This document shows, one piece after another, positions 1-11,099 of a DNA stretch of 64,000 nucleotides. Position 1 is the first letter of the stretch. Each line of letters begins with the position of its first letter. This DNA comes from Amorphophallus konjac (lineage: Eukaryota; Streptophyta; Magnoliopsida; Alismatales; Araceae), in NCBI GenBank assembly GCA_022559845.1, contig CM040117.1:11680856-11744855 (forward strand), read 5' to 3'. Under the pieces are notes generated by a model that was given only the letters and a program-made list of their open reading frames with translations, searched no databases and was not told the DNA's origin. A program made the translations under genes and the position numbers.

Positions 1-400
1 GTGTCAAATAATTTCTGACGGAATGTGAGTTAGTCGGAAATTTTCGACGTATTTCTGACTGAATATTTTTTTGTCAGAAATCTATTTGTCACCCTTAACA
101 TCCTATTTGTCGCTATGTGTCAAATTATTTCCGATGGAATGTATATTAGTTGGAAATACGTCGGACATTTTCGATGGAGAATTTTTCCATCAGAAATTTA
201 TTTGTCACCCTTACTAACCTTTTTGTCACCTTTAGCGACCTTTTTGTCACCTATTTGTCTCTCTGTGTCAAATTATTTCCGACGTATTTCCGACTTAAAA
301 AGTTTTCGTCGGAAACCTATTTGTCAGACGGAGAAGTTTTCGTCGGAAACCTATTTCGTCGGAAACCTATTTTTGGTTTCCGTCGGAAACCTCTTGGTGA
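1..400 (+). repeat. CACTA 5' subterminal repeat array
   Basis: Short degenerate repeats such as TTTCCGACGGAAT, TTTCGTCGGAAACC and TTTGTCACC recur in both orientations. The same CCGTCGGAAA core is dense at 46716-47354 beside the right terminus. In En/Spm elements such arrays are the binding sites of the TNP1-type protein. The terminal CACTA itself lies left of position 1. Confidence 0.8.
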
Positions 401-1000
401 TTAATCAAAGGTTTTCCCCTCTCCGAGGGGATGTAATTAACGCCGTGACCTTTATGGCGCGGTGGGTATCCAGTCCCGACCCGATACCCATAGTCAGATG
501 GAGCGCACCCCGGGCTTCGGACCACTCTAGTCTCAAAGCCCGAACACATTGTCGCACACGAGACTAGCACGCCCTCGAATGATAAAATCGATAAAAGATA
601 CAATAATATTTTATTATTATTCTGAGTGCGTCCAACATGTCCCCGCGAGGAGCCCTAGCTCCCCATCGTTGGTGCCGCTGCTCTCTCCCACTCTAACATT
701 CACGGGTTTCGGAGTGTTTCCGTGGGTCCCGTGTTACATTTCATAAATAAAGTAGAAATGTTCTAAATTACAGATCTTTGGATCTCTAAATAATAAATAA
801 TAAATTTATTTTTCTAGATGTAATGATATTTTATATTGAGTGAGATTTTATCCTATTAGAAAAAATGAATGAATGAGAAAAAATGATGAATGAATGAATG
901 AAAAAAATGGTGAAAATGGAAATAAAAAGAGAAAAGAAAGAGAAAAATGGTGGCAAATGAAAAAAATAGATGCATGCAAAATTTGGGGGCGGGCCCTAAC
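401..1000 (+). other. non-coding CACTA upstream region
   Basis: No convincing coding region is seen. A GC-richer block at about 411-580 includes the near-palindrome CCCCTCTCCGAGGGG (416-430). An AT-rich part with many short A runs and ATGAATGA-type repeats follows at 740-960. It lies upstream of TNP2 and probably contains its promoter, but I see no decisive TATA element. Confidence 0.4.
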
Positions 1001-1545
1001 CCCTCCTCTTCTCCTCCTTCCCCCTTCCTCCTCCTCTCGATCTCCCTCTCCTCTCTCACGATCTCACCCCCCTCTTAATCTCTCCCCCCCTCTCTCTCAC
1101 CCATCTGCCCTCTCTCTCACCCTCCTTCTTCCCCAGCACCGGCGACGGGCGGAGCTACCCAGGGGATGAGGGCAGGCAGGCAGCGGAGTGCTACCTAGGG
1201 ACGCCGGTGAGGGGCGAGCGGAGGTGGCACCGGCAGCAAGGGCACAGCGGCAGCGGAGAGCTCCGACAGCGGCGGCGGCGAGCTCAGGCGGACACCCCTC
1301 CACCACAGGTATTCCCCTCTCTCCCTCTCCCGTTGGCCCCCCTCCCCCTTCCTGCTGCCGCCCTATGTCACTCTCACTCTCACACAAAGACATACGCACG
1401 GCTCGGCCCCCTCTCCCTGCTCTCGCCCTCTCTCACTCTCACTCTCACACACAGACACATGCATACGCAGACATAGGGAGGGTGGGAGGGTGATGGGAGG
1501 GGAGGGGAGGGGGATGAGGGGAATGTGTATGTGAATTAATTTTTT
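1001..1545 (+). other. C/T-rich and CG-rich low-complexity block, candidate 5' UTR exon of TNP2
   Basis: The stretch 1000-1140 is almost pure CT on the + strand. The stretch 1140-1305 is CG-rich (GCGGCGGCGG runs), and 1370-1470 is CT/CA microsatellite. CCACCACAG|GTATTC at about 1300-1313 fits a splice donor at 1309. A plausible acceptor, CTTGTTAG, lies shortly before the TNP2 start codon. A CT-rich CG-rich leader exon with a long intron before the ATG is therefore possible, but this is inference. The open frames here are low-complexity artefacts. Confidence 0.35.
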
Positions 1546-1790
1546 TGACAAGTGTGGATGCCGATATGAATATGTATATGAATGCGAATATGATTTTTTT
1601 TCCAGAAGATGATTTTGATGTCAATGTGTGTGTGTGAATATGGACGTGAAAGTGGATGTGGATATGAATGTGTATGTGAATGTGGATGTGAATTTTTATT
1701 TGCAGGTGATGATGCCAATGTGAATGTGTGTGAATGTGAATGGGAAGAGGGATGTGGATATAAATGTATGGGCGTAAATGTGGATATGAC
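1546..1790 (+). repeat. degenerate hexanucleotide repeat (TGTGAA / TGGATA type)
   Basis: Units such as TGTGAA, TGGATG, TGTGTG and AATATG succeed each other with a period near six over about 240 bp, broken by a T-rich piece at about 1690-1700. Translations are only CxC-rich on one strand and His-rich on the other, as expected from the repeat, so I do not treat it as coding. Confidence 0.6.
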
Positions 1791-1906
1791 CCTTTTTTTT
1801 TTCATTTTTGCCTCTTCAAGACTTTTGTTATGATATATGTGATTAGTATGCTTGGATACTAACGACATATATTGAACATAAAGTGTTGAATTGTCATGTT
1901 GGACAG

Positions 1907-2178
1907 TCTATGGATATTTGATCGTTCGGTGTTGTTTATTATATATGCTTCATGATTATCTTAAAGTTTCGGTAGCATATTCCCTCTCTTCTCCAATATA
2001 CCTGCTAATTTTGAATGCACTTGTGGTCACTTGCATTTTATGTGAGCGGCCGTTAGAGGAATGTTAAAATTAGTAAATTACGGTTACATTGGATAAGTGT
2101 GGGGAGATGCTGCCGAAATTTTAAGATAATCGTGAAGCACATATAATAAACAACACCGAACGATCAAATATCCATAGA
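1907..2178. repeat. long inverted repeat (foldback or MITE-like), about 272 bp
   Basis: The left arm begins TCTATGGATATTTGATCGTT at 1907. The right arm ends with its reverse complement AACGATCAAATATCCATAGA at 2178 (one mismatch-free block of 20). Similarity continues inward through a GGTAGCATATTCCC / GGGGAGATGCTGCC pair, giving arms of roughly 120 bp with a short loop. It lies 176 bp before the TNP2 start. I found no clear target duplication, so it could be an old MITE or a structural element of the CACTA 5' region. Confidence 0.7.
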
Positions 2179-2353
2179 TGGGCATTTTATTTGATGTAGG
2201 TACCCCATGAATATTATGGATATGGATGTATATGTGACCAAACTGGATGTACAAATGTGGAAAATAGTCAATTTTTAAGGGAGATGATGTTGAATTTTTT
2301 TTAGAAGTTTAATATGGCATATTGATATGATTTTTTCAACTTGTTAGGTAAAT

Positions 2354-5300
2354 ATGGCTAGACTTGATCGTTCATGGATGAATCACAGAGTAGTTGACGG
2401 AGTGGTGTTAGAAGAGTTTAAGGATAGAGTTGATAGTTTTATTCAGTTTACATTGGGGCATCCAACAGTAGTGGACTAGCATGGTTACATCTGATGTCCT
2501 TGTTTACTTTGTAAAAATAAGAGATTTCTTTCGCTATGGGATGTGCAACATCATTTATACGGGAAAGGGTTAACGAAAGGTTATATGAATTGGGTGTGTC
2601 ATGGTGAGGACGTCTAGTCGTATGAGACCGCCAATGTTATAGGCACAAGTATCTATGCAGACATGATAATCGATGCTCCTGACCCTAGCTTTAATGTACA
2701 AGGGGAACACGTGTACAACGAAGAACCACCAAAAAAGACGGTTGAAAGATTTTATCAGTTACTTCGGGATGTTGATGAGCCGCTGTGGGATGGTTGTGAA
2801 AATCACACTCGGTTGTTTACTGTCTCACAGTTGTTGAATTTGAAATCTGAATTTCACCTTAGTGAGAGTTGTTTTGACCGTATGCTCCTCCTTATCACGA
2901 GTATGTTGCCTCAAGATGAGAAGCTGCCTGAAAATTTTTACCGTGCAAAGAAGATGGTCAATGAGTTAGGGCTTGGATACCAAAAAATAGATGCATGCCC
3001 TAATCTATGTATGCTATATTATCAAGATAATGTAGATAAAAGATCATGTGATATTTGTCAGCATGATAGATTTAAACCTAAGAGAGGGGATAAATCAAAG
3101 TAGAAGGATGGGCCTTACAAGTCACTGCGATACTTCCCTCTCACGCCTAGATTGCAGGGGATGTATATGTCGTCAAAGATAGCTCGGCATATGATATGGC
3201 ACACAGAAAGAGTACATCGTGCAGATGATACAATGAGTCATCCCATCGATGATGAAGTTTGGGCTCATTTCAATTGTACGTATACTGCTTTTGCTCACGA
3301 GCCACGGAATGTTAGGCTGAGTTTATGCACAGATGGCTTCAACCCATTTGGAGGTTCAATGGCGTCTTACTCATGTTGGCCAGTCTTCATGTTGCCGTAC
3401 AACCTTCCACCGGGCATGTGCATGAAGCGAGAGAACCTTTTCTTAACTTTGGTGATTTTAGGTCCAAAAAATCCAGAAAAAAAATTGGACATATATCTCA
3501 GGCCACTGATTGATGAGTTAAAAAAATTACGGAATGATGGAGTTGTTACTTATGATGCATATAGAAAATAAAATTTCACTATGAAGGCTGCATTGATGTG
3601 GATAATAAGTGACTTTCCTACATATGGAATGCTATCTGGTTGGAGCACACACGGGAGGTTGGCATGTCCTTACTGTATGGCTGATATCAAATCATTTGTC
3701 CTGAAATATGGTAAGAAATCATGCTGGTTCGATTGTCATCGACAGTTTCTACCAATTGACCATCTATTCCGAAGGCAAAATGACTCATTCATTAAGAACA
3801 CAGTTGAAATGGATGAAGTAGACTTGGAACGGATGTTTGGTCGAAAAATGGCAGCACATGTGTAAAACTTACCAGATGTAGTGCAATTGTCGGGTAGTAC
3901 ATGACATCTTCATGGATTTAGAGAGGATCACAACTGGGTGAAGAAAAATATCTTCTAAGAATTACCTTACTGGTCAGCCCTTTTGATACGGCACAACCTG
4001 GACGTCATGCATATTGAGAAGAATATCTTTGATAATGTGTTCAACACCATCACGAACATGAAAGCCAAAACAAAGGACAATGCCAAGGCGCGAGCGGACT
4101 TGAAGATACTTTGCAAACGACCAGAGCTAGAATTGCAGCAGGTACGGGGGAAAGTTGTGCAACCTAAAGAAGCTTACGTGTTGAAAGATACATAGATCAA
4201 TAAACTGTGCTAGTGGCTGAAGCAATTAAGATTCCCTGATGGATATGTGTCTAACATAGCATGTTGTGTGAATGTCAATGGAGGAAAATATATGGATTGA
4301 AAAGTCATGACTGCCATGTGTTCATGGAGAGACTTCTGCCCATTACATTCCGTGACATATTTTCAAAGCCTATATGGAGAGTATTGACCGAGTTGAGTCA
4401 ATTTTTCAGGATTTTATATGCATCAGAACTCAAACTTGGGGACATGCAAACTATCGAACAAAATGTGGTCACGACGGTATGCAAGTTGGAGAAGATATTT
4501 CCCCCTGTGTTCTTCGATTCCATGGAGCACCTAATTATCCATTTGCCATATGAGGTAAAAGTTGGGGGACAAGTACAACTTCATTGGATGTATCCATTTG
4601 AGAGGTAATCATTATGTATTTATAATTTATTTGACAATTGTTACATGTCTCTGTCATTGTCATATGAATTGTTGTCATAGGTGTATGCATGACTTGAAAA
4701 TGAAGGTTCGTAACAGGGCTAAAGTAGAGGGTTCGATTACTGGGGCATATATTATTGAAGAAATTTTGAACTTCTGTTCGATGTACTTCAAACTTGAAAT
4801 TCAAACTCGCCGTACTCGACCTCCACATAATGATGATGGAGGAGAAGTAGGTGCGTCCGACTGGTTGTCCATATTTAAGTATCCATGATGTGCATTCAGA
4901 CGCTGTTCGAATCGCATATTAGAGGACAGAGAGTTGTTGGCCGCAGAGATATGTTCTCCTAAACTGTGCTGAGATTGAACCTTATGTTAAGTAATCCCCA
5001 ACTCTGCAGGTGCTAAAATTTATAAGTTGATTGACGTTCTTCCTCCCATTTACGGTGATGCTGCATTCATCATTGCAGATAATTTGATTCAGAATTAATT
5101 ACTCAATATCCACGCCTCAATGACATGGAGGTTCAAAAGGAACAAGAGAGATCTTTTGCCAGATGGCTTAAAGCTCAAGTAAGTTCCGAAGTTAAGTTTT
5201 GTAAAGTTTGAGGTGTATGCCTGATTTTAAAGTAATGTGGTTTATATTCATAGGTTGAAGAAGGTTATGTTACTGATGAAAGAGTCTAGATGATAAGTTA

Positions 5301-5424
5301 TAGACCTTCGAAGGTCACGCATGTCTGTCCAAGATTTTTTGTGAATGGTTATAGATTTCACAATAGAGATTATGAACGGAATAAGTCTACGATGAATAGC
5401 GACGTATGCATGAAAGGTAGTACA
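2354..5424 (+). pseudogene. TNP2-type CACTA transposase, 5' and central part, broken by stops
   Basis: This is the transposase that would cut and move the CACTA element in the nucleus. From the ATG at 2354 the frame gives MARLDRSWM and an N-terminal Transpos-assoc-like segment with a CPCLLCKN motif. The Transposase_21 region follows in pieces at about 2663-4195, including an SLCTDGFNPFG block at 3319-3350, WSTHGRLACPYCM at about 3641-3680, and HNLDVMHIEKN at about 3990-4030. A DUF4218-like block (SHDCHVFMERLLP) follows at about 4300-4608. Stops interrupt the frame at about 2477, 2504, 2621, 3101, 3569, 3863 and 4193, and a one-base shift occurs near 4275. A GT-AG intron is likely at about 4604-4680. 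Sequence after 4888 continues the C-terminal part (an NGYRFHNR motif near 5343) until the copia insertion at 5425. Non-functional as it stands. Confidence 0.88.
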
Positions 5425-7109
5425 TGTTGTGCCCCTGTGGTCATTTGAGTCATTCGACATCATCCTGTGGTCATTTGAGTTATTTGATATTCTTGGCTTT
5501 GATAATGGCTGAACACTATAAGTCATTGATGTTTACCAAATCTCATATGACTGACATACGTGATGTTTGTTCATGACAGATATGCCAATGAATGGACAAG
5601 AAATTGAGTGACGATGGCAAGAATGAAAGCTTATTGATCGCGCCCAAGCAAAGATGCAAATCTCTTCTACAAGCAAAAGTCGACACTTCACATTCGGCAC
5701 TTCACATAGCCAAGGTCGATGTACAATGAAGCATAGCCAAGAGAACTCAAGGTCAAAGACTCAGTTGATACCTTCAAGACTATCAAGGTTGATGCCACAG
5801 ATGAGAACGGGCTGCTTAAGGAGTTAAGCGATTGAGCTAACAGGTTAACGGACTGAACCGGGAAAGCCGGGGGTCTGCCCAGCTGGCGGTCGACCGCCAG
5901 CCCAAGGGAGGTCGACCGCCCTGGGCTGGAGGTCGACCGCCCCTGCCAGCAGCTCACAGCCTGCATCTCTCTCAGTGGCGGTCGACCGCCAGCTCAGTAG
6001 CGGTCTACCGGAATTTCCAGGGATGAAATATCTACATGTTTTCTCAGTAGCGGTCGACCGCCAGAAGGCTCCGGTCGACCGCCAACCCCGAGTCAACAAA
6101 TGTTGACTTTTTTTTCCACTTCGAGAAGAGCCCCTTTCCTTGTATTTGTTTAATCCCAAAGTCACCCAATCCCCCATGGATTGTGGATCTTGTCTGGAGG
6201 ATGTCCAAGGACCATTCAAATGGTATAAAACAAACACATGAGGGGTTAGAAACCCTAATGCTTCAATTGGAACAAGAGAGATCAAGGGAGGCTAGAGGAG
6301 GTGATTCACGGGTACTGTAGCACCTCCGTGAACAGTGCTTCGGGCTGGAGTTCTTCATCCATCCAAGGTGATTCAAGCTTATTTTTGAAGCCATCAACCT
6401 CCAAGAAGGTGTAGAAGCAATCAAGGTTCAAGGCTGCATCCATTATCTCTCACATCAACTCAAAGGAGATTCAAAGAAGGAGATTCAAGGAACATCGATT
6501 TGCAAAGAAGAAGGAACCCTTGTTGGTGAATCAAGAGGAGTCTTTGCAAGAGAGAAGAAGCCCTTGTTGCTGATCAACATCGAATCTTAGACAAGATCTT
6601 TTCTCCTTGAGCATATTCTATATCTTATTTGAGTGTTTTCATGTTTGTTCTCTTTCCATTTCATTCAAACATTTGAAACTGAAGATCATCCCTACCGGTG
6701 GTTAGTAGGAAGGCAATCGGAAGTTATCCGATCTGCGGTGTTGACGTCCCTACCTGTGGTTAGTAGGAAGGCAATCGGAGGTCTTTCCGATTTGTGGCTC
6801 AGTGCATGGCACTAGTGGAGCCTCACCGAATTTGGTGAGGGGTGGACGTAGGACTGGGGATTCAGTCCGAACCACCTTAAAATCTCGTGTGTTATGATTT
6901 GATTGTGCGATTGCTTTGTGTTAGATGCATGCTTAGGTTCAATCTCTATATTGCGTAATCATCTTGCTAAGCAAATCGTTGTGTCCTTCGTTAAGCTAGT
7001 TATATTCCGCTGCTATTATCATTATCTAGCTTTAAAGAGGGTTGCATTACGAAAAGAGGGGCAGATCTATTCACCCCTCCCCTCTAGATCCGCTATCCAC
7101 TACTCAACA
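5425..7109 (+). repeat. 5' LTR of the Sirevirus-like element
   Basis: It is 1685 bp, against 1635 bp for the 3' LTR. Part of the difference is a short tandem duplication of CTGTGGTCATTTGAGT at 5435-5482 that the 3' copy lacks. A TATA box TATAAAA lies at 6224-6230 (13760-13766 in the other LTR). A palindrome cluster lies at 5883-6085, upstream of the TATA box. Point differences between the two LTRs are frequent, so the insertion is older than the others in the window. Confidence 0.93.
5883..6085. promoter_or_regulatory. cluster of GGCGGTCGACCGCC palindromes in the LTR promoter region
   Basis: The 14-bp perfect palindrome GGCGGTCGACCGCC occurs at 5885-5898 and 5977-5990. At least four further copies share the GGTCGACC core within 200 bp. 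The 3' LTR carries the same cluster at about 13441-13610, but several copies there are mutated. Palindrome clusters upstream of the TATA box are a known feature of Sirevirus LTRs, though the sequence differs between hosts. A role as protein-binding sites is inference. Confidence 0.75.
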
Positions 7110-7110
7110 A

Positions 7111-7123
7111 GCGGTATCAGAGC
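7111..7123 (+). other. primer-binding site, initiator tRNA-Met type
   Basis: GCGGTATCAGAGC begins one base after the LTR end. It matches the common plant primer site TGGTATCAGAGC except at its first bases. Confidence 0.8.
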
Positions 7124-7185
7124 GAGGCTCTGCCATTCCCAGATCGTACGATCTGTAGGGAAAGATCCCGGTGTATTTTATTTAG

Positions 7186-9018
7186 ATGGCTTCATATGCT
7201 GCACATGCTTCGATGGTTTCTCCGCCCATTTATGATGGTTCATATTTTTCTACATGGGTAGGGAGAATGTTCATCTATGTTAGCTCCATAGATCCACAAT
7301 TGTGGACTCTTATATACGATGGTCCTCATGAGCTGCCGTCAAATTCAATTGATTGGTCAGCTGAACATGAGACCAAACACAATGATAATCTTGCTGCATA
7401 TAACTTAATTACAGTTGCAGGTTATCTCAGACTAACTCATCTTGTGTCCTCCTGCAGCACAGCCAAGCAAGTACTGGACAGGTTGGAGAAAATCAATGAA
7501 GGGAAGGGACAAGAACAAGAATGCTTCATGACCGACCGTGTAGAACAGTCCAACAATACATCCTCATCATAGGTAAACTCTGACTCCGAGGAATTCACTT
7601 TTGAAGAGCTTATGGAAGCCTATGATGAGTTAATTACTCAATACAAAAAGGTAAAATCAGAAAATAAAAATTTGAAAAATGATCTCAAGAAAAGTAACCA
7701 AAATGAAAGTTTTTTTTGTAAAAACTGTTCTGCTTTTGAAGAGCTTAACGACACTCTTTCTTTTGATCTAGATACGCATAAACAAAGCATTGCATGTCTA
7801 AGGGATGAAAATGAAAATCTTCATGATGAAATCACTAGGTTGGAAGAAATTGTAATAAAACTTCAAAACCAACATAAATCAATATCTAATGATCAAACTA
7901 TGGCCGATGGGCTAATTCATGATGAGAGGTTGATTGAAGAAAGTAAAAATTTTGAAACTCAAAGTGAAAAGGTCCTAAAAGAAACTAAAGTCTCATGCTC
8001 TGCTAATTTTGCATGCAAAGAATGCTCGTTCATGAAAAAGATAAATATAGGTTTCCATGATGATCTTGAATGGCAACAAAATCTGATTGATTCTCTGAAA
8101 GAAGAGAATAGAGAATTGTTGGAAAAGAAAATTGAACTTGAACAAGATGAAGAAGAAGTGAATGAAAAACTGGTTGCTCTTGGAAAAGGCAAAACTGTCA
8201 TTGATGATTGCTCTAAAACATTGCATGCTTTAGAACAAGAAAATCAAAATCTTAAAGCGGTAAATGCCATGCTCAATGAGCAATTGGCAGCATGCGAAGA
8301 GGGTCTTGATGAATCTAAACAACATATTTTCTCACTTGAAAATAAAATTCAAAGTTTGAATGATTTCCTGTCAATGTTTGCCCAAGACCAAGATTCTAGC
8401 TCATCAAAAGCCACCATTTCCTGTGGTCACCAAAAAGGGCATACTGCTCGAAAGAAAAGTAAAATTCAGCATGCTTATTCAAACATGCACCACAACATGT
8501 CCAATGCTAAATATCATGCTTTCCACAAAATGAATGTCTATTGTTATTATTGTGGTAGATATGGTCACACTGTACGTGATTGTTTCATCCTGAGAAATGA
8601 TGAGCTTAGAGCAGGACAACAAGTGAAAGGGCAAGGAAAGAAACAGGTCAACACTGACAGAGGGCCTGCTCAGCAAAACTCTGCACATAATCACATGGAG
8701 AATCAGAAGTGTCGACATTCCCATCCAGACAGGTCGACACTCCCCATGGCCTTCGAAAGACATGCTTCTCTTTGCTGCCTTCATTGTGGTAAGACTGGTC
8801 ACACTGACCAGGAATGCTGGCATCTTAAAGAAAGACACCACCCTCATACCTTGAAAGGTAAAAATCACGCTCACCCATAAAAGCATAGTCCACATGCACA
8901 CGCATATGAACATAAAAAGAATAATAAATCTTTTGTGCGTTATTTCTATTGTGAGAAAACTGGGCATGAGATATATGATTGCCACACAATGAGGGAGGAT
9001 GATGTGATTGCCCTGTAA
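7186..9018 (+). pseudogene. Gag of the Sirevirus-like element, with in-frame stops
   Basis: The ATG at 7186 starts a copia-type Gag (MASYAAHASMVSPPIYDG...), with the conserved W residues of the N-terminal domain within the first 60 codons. The frame then meets a TAG at 7570-7572, continues open from 7573 to the TAA at 8878-8880, and continues again to the TAA at 9016-9018. The central part (about 7612-8390) is a long Glu/Lys/Leu-rich coiled coil. Three CCHC zinc knuckles follow: CYYCGRYGHTVRDC (about 8537-8580), CLHCGKTGHTDQEC (about 8775-8818) and a YCEKTGHEIYDC block (about 8947-8985) beyond the second stop. The capsid core between the N-terminal domain and the coiled coil looks shortened. 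Gag would form the virus-like particle; this copy cannot make the full protein. Confidence 0.88.
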
Positions 9019-9909
9019 AAGAGGAGCCAAGATGTTAAACATGTTGCTAACCCACAAGGACCCAAGCAAGCTTGGGTACCTAAAAATTCCAAATGAGACT
9101 TTTGGGTGCAGGATGCCTTGGAGCTGAGAAATGAATGGTCAGGTAAATAAAAGCTCAAGGCACAGGTATGTAAATAATTTTTTTTGTCAGTTTGCATGTT
9201 TAGTCTTGACATGTAGATAGTGCATCATAAGTTTGCCCATTTTGTTCAATAAAATTCTGCAAACTGAATTGCTTGTTTGAAATGATGATTTATCCCCCAT
9301 GCTGTGAAGATGAACACATGAGCTAGATTAATTACTCACACCCTACTTGACCTCTGGTATTTCAAATGGTCGAGAGTTGAAAGGCAAGTCATACTTGCCC
9401 AGAACCCTTACTATGCGTGAGAATGATCTAAGATCAAAACCTCCGCCGTGTACTAGAGATCAATTATTTCAGCTGTTTAATTCATGAGAAACTTGTTGTG
9501 CTGATGAAGTTGATGTGATGATAAGTTGTTTGGTACCTGATATCAGCCACATGAAATTCTTAGATTTTAGTTTTGATGATGCATATCATGGCTGTATTTT
9601 TAACTTGTTATTCATGTTAGCATTATTCAAAGGGGGAGTCTAGCAATTGGCATCATCATGTTGCATTCAGTTCAAAATCAATTGTGAATTATTTATGTTT
9701 GCATCATCTTGTGATCTCATATACTCTAAAGCAAATCATGTTTAGAAAAACACAAAAAAAAAAATACAATCATCATGCAACATCTTCATTGCATTATGCA
9801 TTCACATAAGTCTTAGGCAGCATAGTTCATTGCCAACCCATGCATGCTTTTAGTTGGAGTCAACATCTAAAACCAAGCTGCATGCTCCCTTAGAATAAAG
9901 CTATATTAA
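9019..9909 (+). other. non-coding segment replacing protease and integrase
   Basis: No protease (D-S/T-G) or integrase motif is readable. The text resembles the post-pol spacer instead: it has an AAAGGGGGAG tract at about 9629-9638, CATG-rich low-complexity sequence, and a stretch with ACCTCCGCC that recurs near 11353. A deletion or recombination between spacer copies may have replaced the 5' half of pol. Confidence 0.6.
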
Positions 9910-11099
9910 ATGGATGTAAAAAGTACTTTCTTGAATGGTTTGATCAAAGAAGAAGTATATGTGGAGCAACCCCCTGGCTTTGAGAACTCCAACCATGCAG
10001 ATTTTGTATATAAGCTAGACAGGACGCTTTATGGACTAAAGCAAGCACCAAGAGCTTGGTATGAGAGACTAAGGGTCTTCCTCATTGAGAAAGGGTACAC
10101 ACGAGGTAAGGTAGATCAAACACTTTTTACCAAGAAGTAAGGTAAGAACATCTTGATTGTTCAAATTTATGTTGATGATATTGTGTTTGGTTCTACTAAA
10201 TCTGAAATGTGTGAGGAATTTGCTAACCTCATGACTAGCGAATTCGAGATGAGCCTAATGGGAGAACTCAAATTTTTCTCGGTTTGCAGGTCAACCAAGG
10301 AGAAGATGGGTGCTTCATAAGTTCAAGTCAAATACATCAAGGAGCTGCTAAAAAGATTTGACATGACAAGCAGTAAAATAATTGCAACTCCTATGAGCAC
10401 CACAACATCACTGGATTTGGATGAAAATGGTAAATTAGTGGATGCAAAGATCTATAGAGGTATGATCAGCTCTTTGCTTTACTTAACTGCATCCCGACCA
10501 GATATCTAATTTAGTGTATGCCTTTGTGCTAGATTTCAAGCTAGTCCTAGAGAATCTCACTTGACTGCCGTCAAACGTATCCTTAGATATCTTACCGACA
10601 CTCAAGATTTGAGATTGCAGTATCCGTCATCATGTGATTTATCTCTTATATCTTATTCTGATGCGGACTATGCTGGATGCAAGCTAGATCGCAAAAGGCA
10701 GGTGTTTAATTTCTTGAGCCTCCAAGAAATAACACTCGGTTGCCCTCTCAACCGCAGAGGCAGAATATGTTGCTGCGGAGAGATGTGGCACCCAAGTGTT
10801 GTAGATTAAACACCAACTCCAAGACTTCTTAGTGGATCTTAAGTTGTGTCCCGATTCTGTGTGATAACACTAGTGCTATCAACCTTGCAAAAAATCCAGT
10901 CCGGCACTCTAAGACTAAGCATATTGAGATTAGGCATCACTTCATTAGAGATGAAGTCGTTAAGAAAAATTTTGAACTGTATTTTGTTGATACTCTAAAT
11001 CAAATTGCTGATATTTTCACCAAGCCCTTGTGTAATGACATGTTTTCAACACTCAGAAGGGAGCTTGGTCTTTGTCGACCTCAGGCCAATAAAAATTGA
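9910..11099 (+). pseudogene. Ty1/copia reverse transcriptase and RNase H remnant
   Basis: The remnant starts inside the RVT_2 domain with MDVKSTFLNG at 9910 and continues with EEVYVEQPPGF and YGLKQAPRAWYERL. After a TAA at 10138-10140 it reads IYVDDIVFGST (about 10168-10200), which holds the YVDD catalytic motif. Further blocks are LTASRPDI at about 10483, an RNase H part with LRYLTDTQDLRLQY (from 10561) and SYSDADYAGC (about 10651-10680), and a C-terminal HIEIRHHFIRDEV and ADIFTKPL (to about 11040). Stops and frameshifts separate the blocks. The usual RT N-terminus is absent. Coding order and motifs are clear; function is lost. Confidence 0.9.

Noticed and set aside
8479..9069. 196-codon frame on the - strand over the copia zinc knuckles
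   Set aside because: It is the complement of the Gag coding region; the + strand carries the recognisable motifs.
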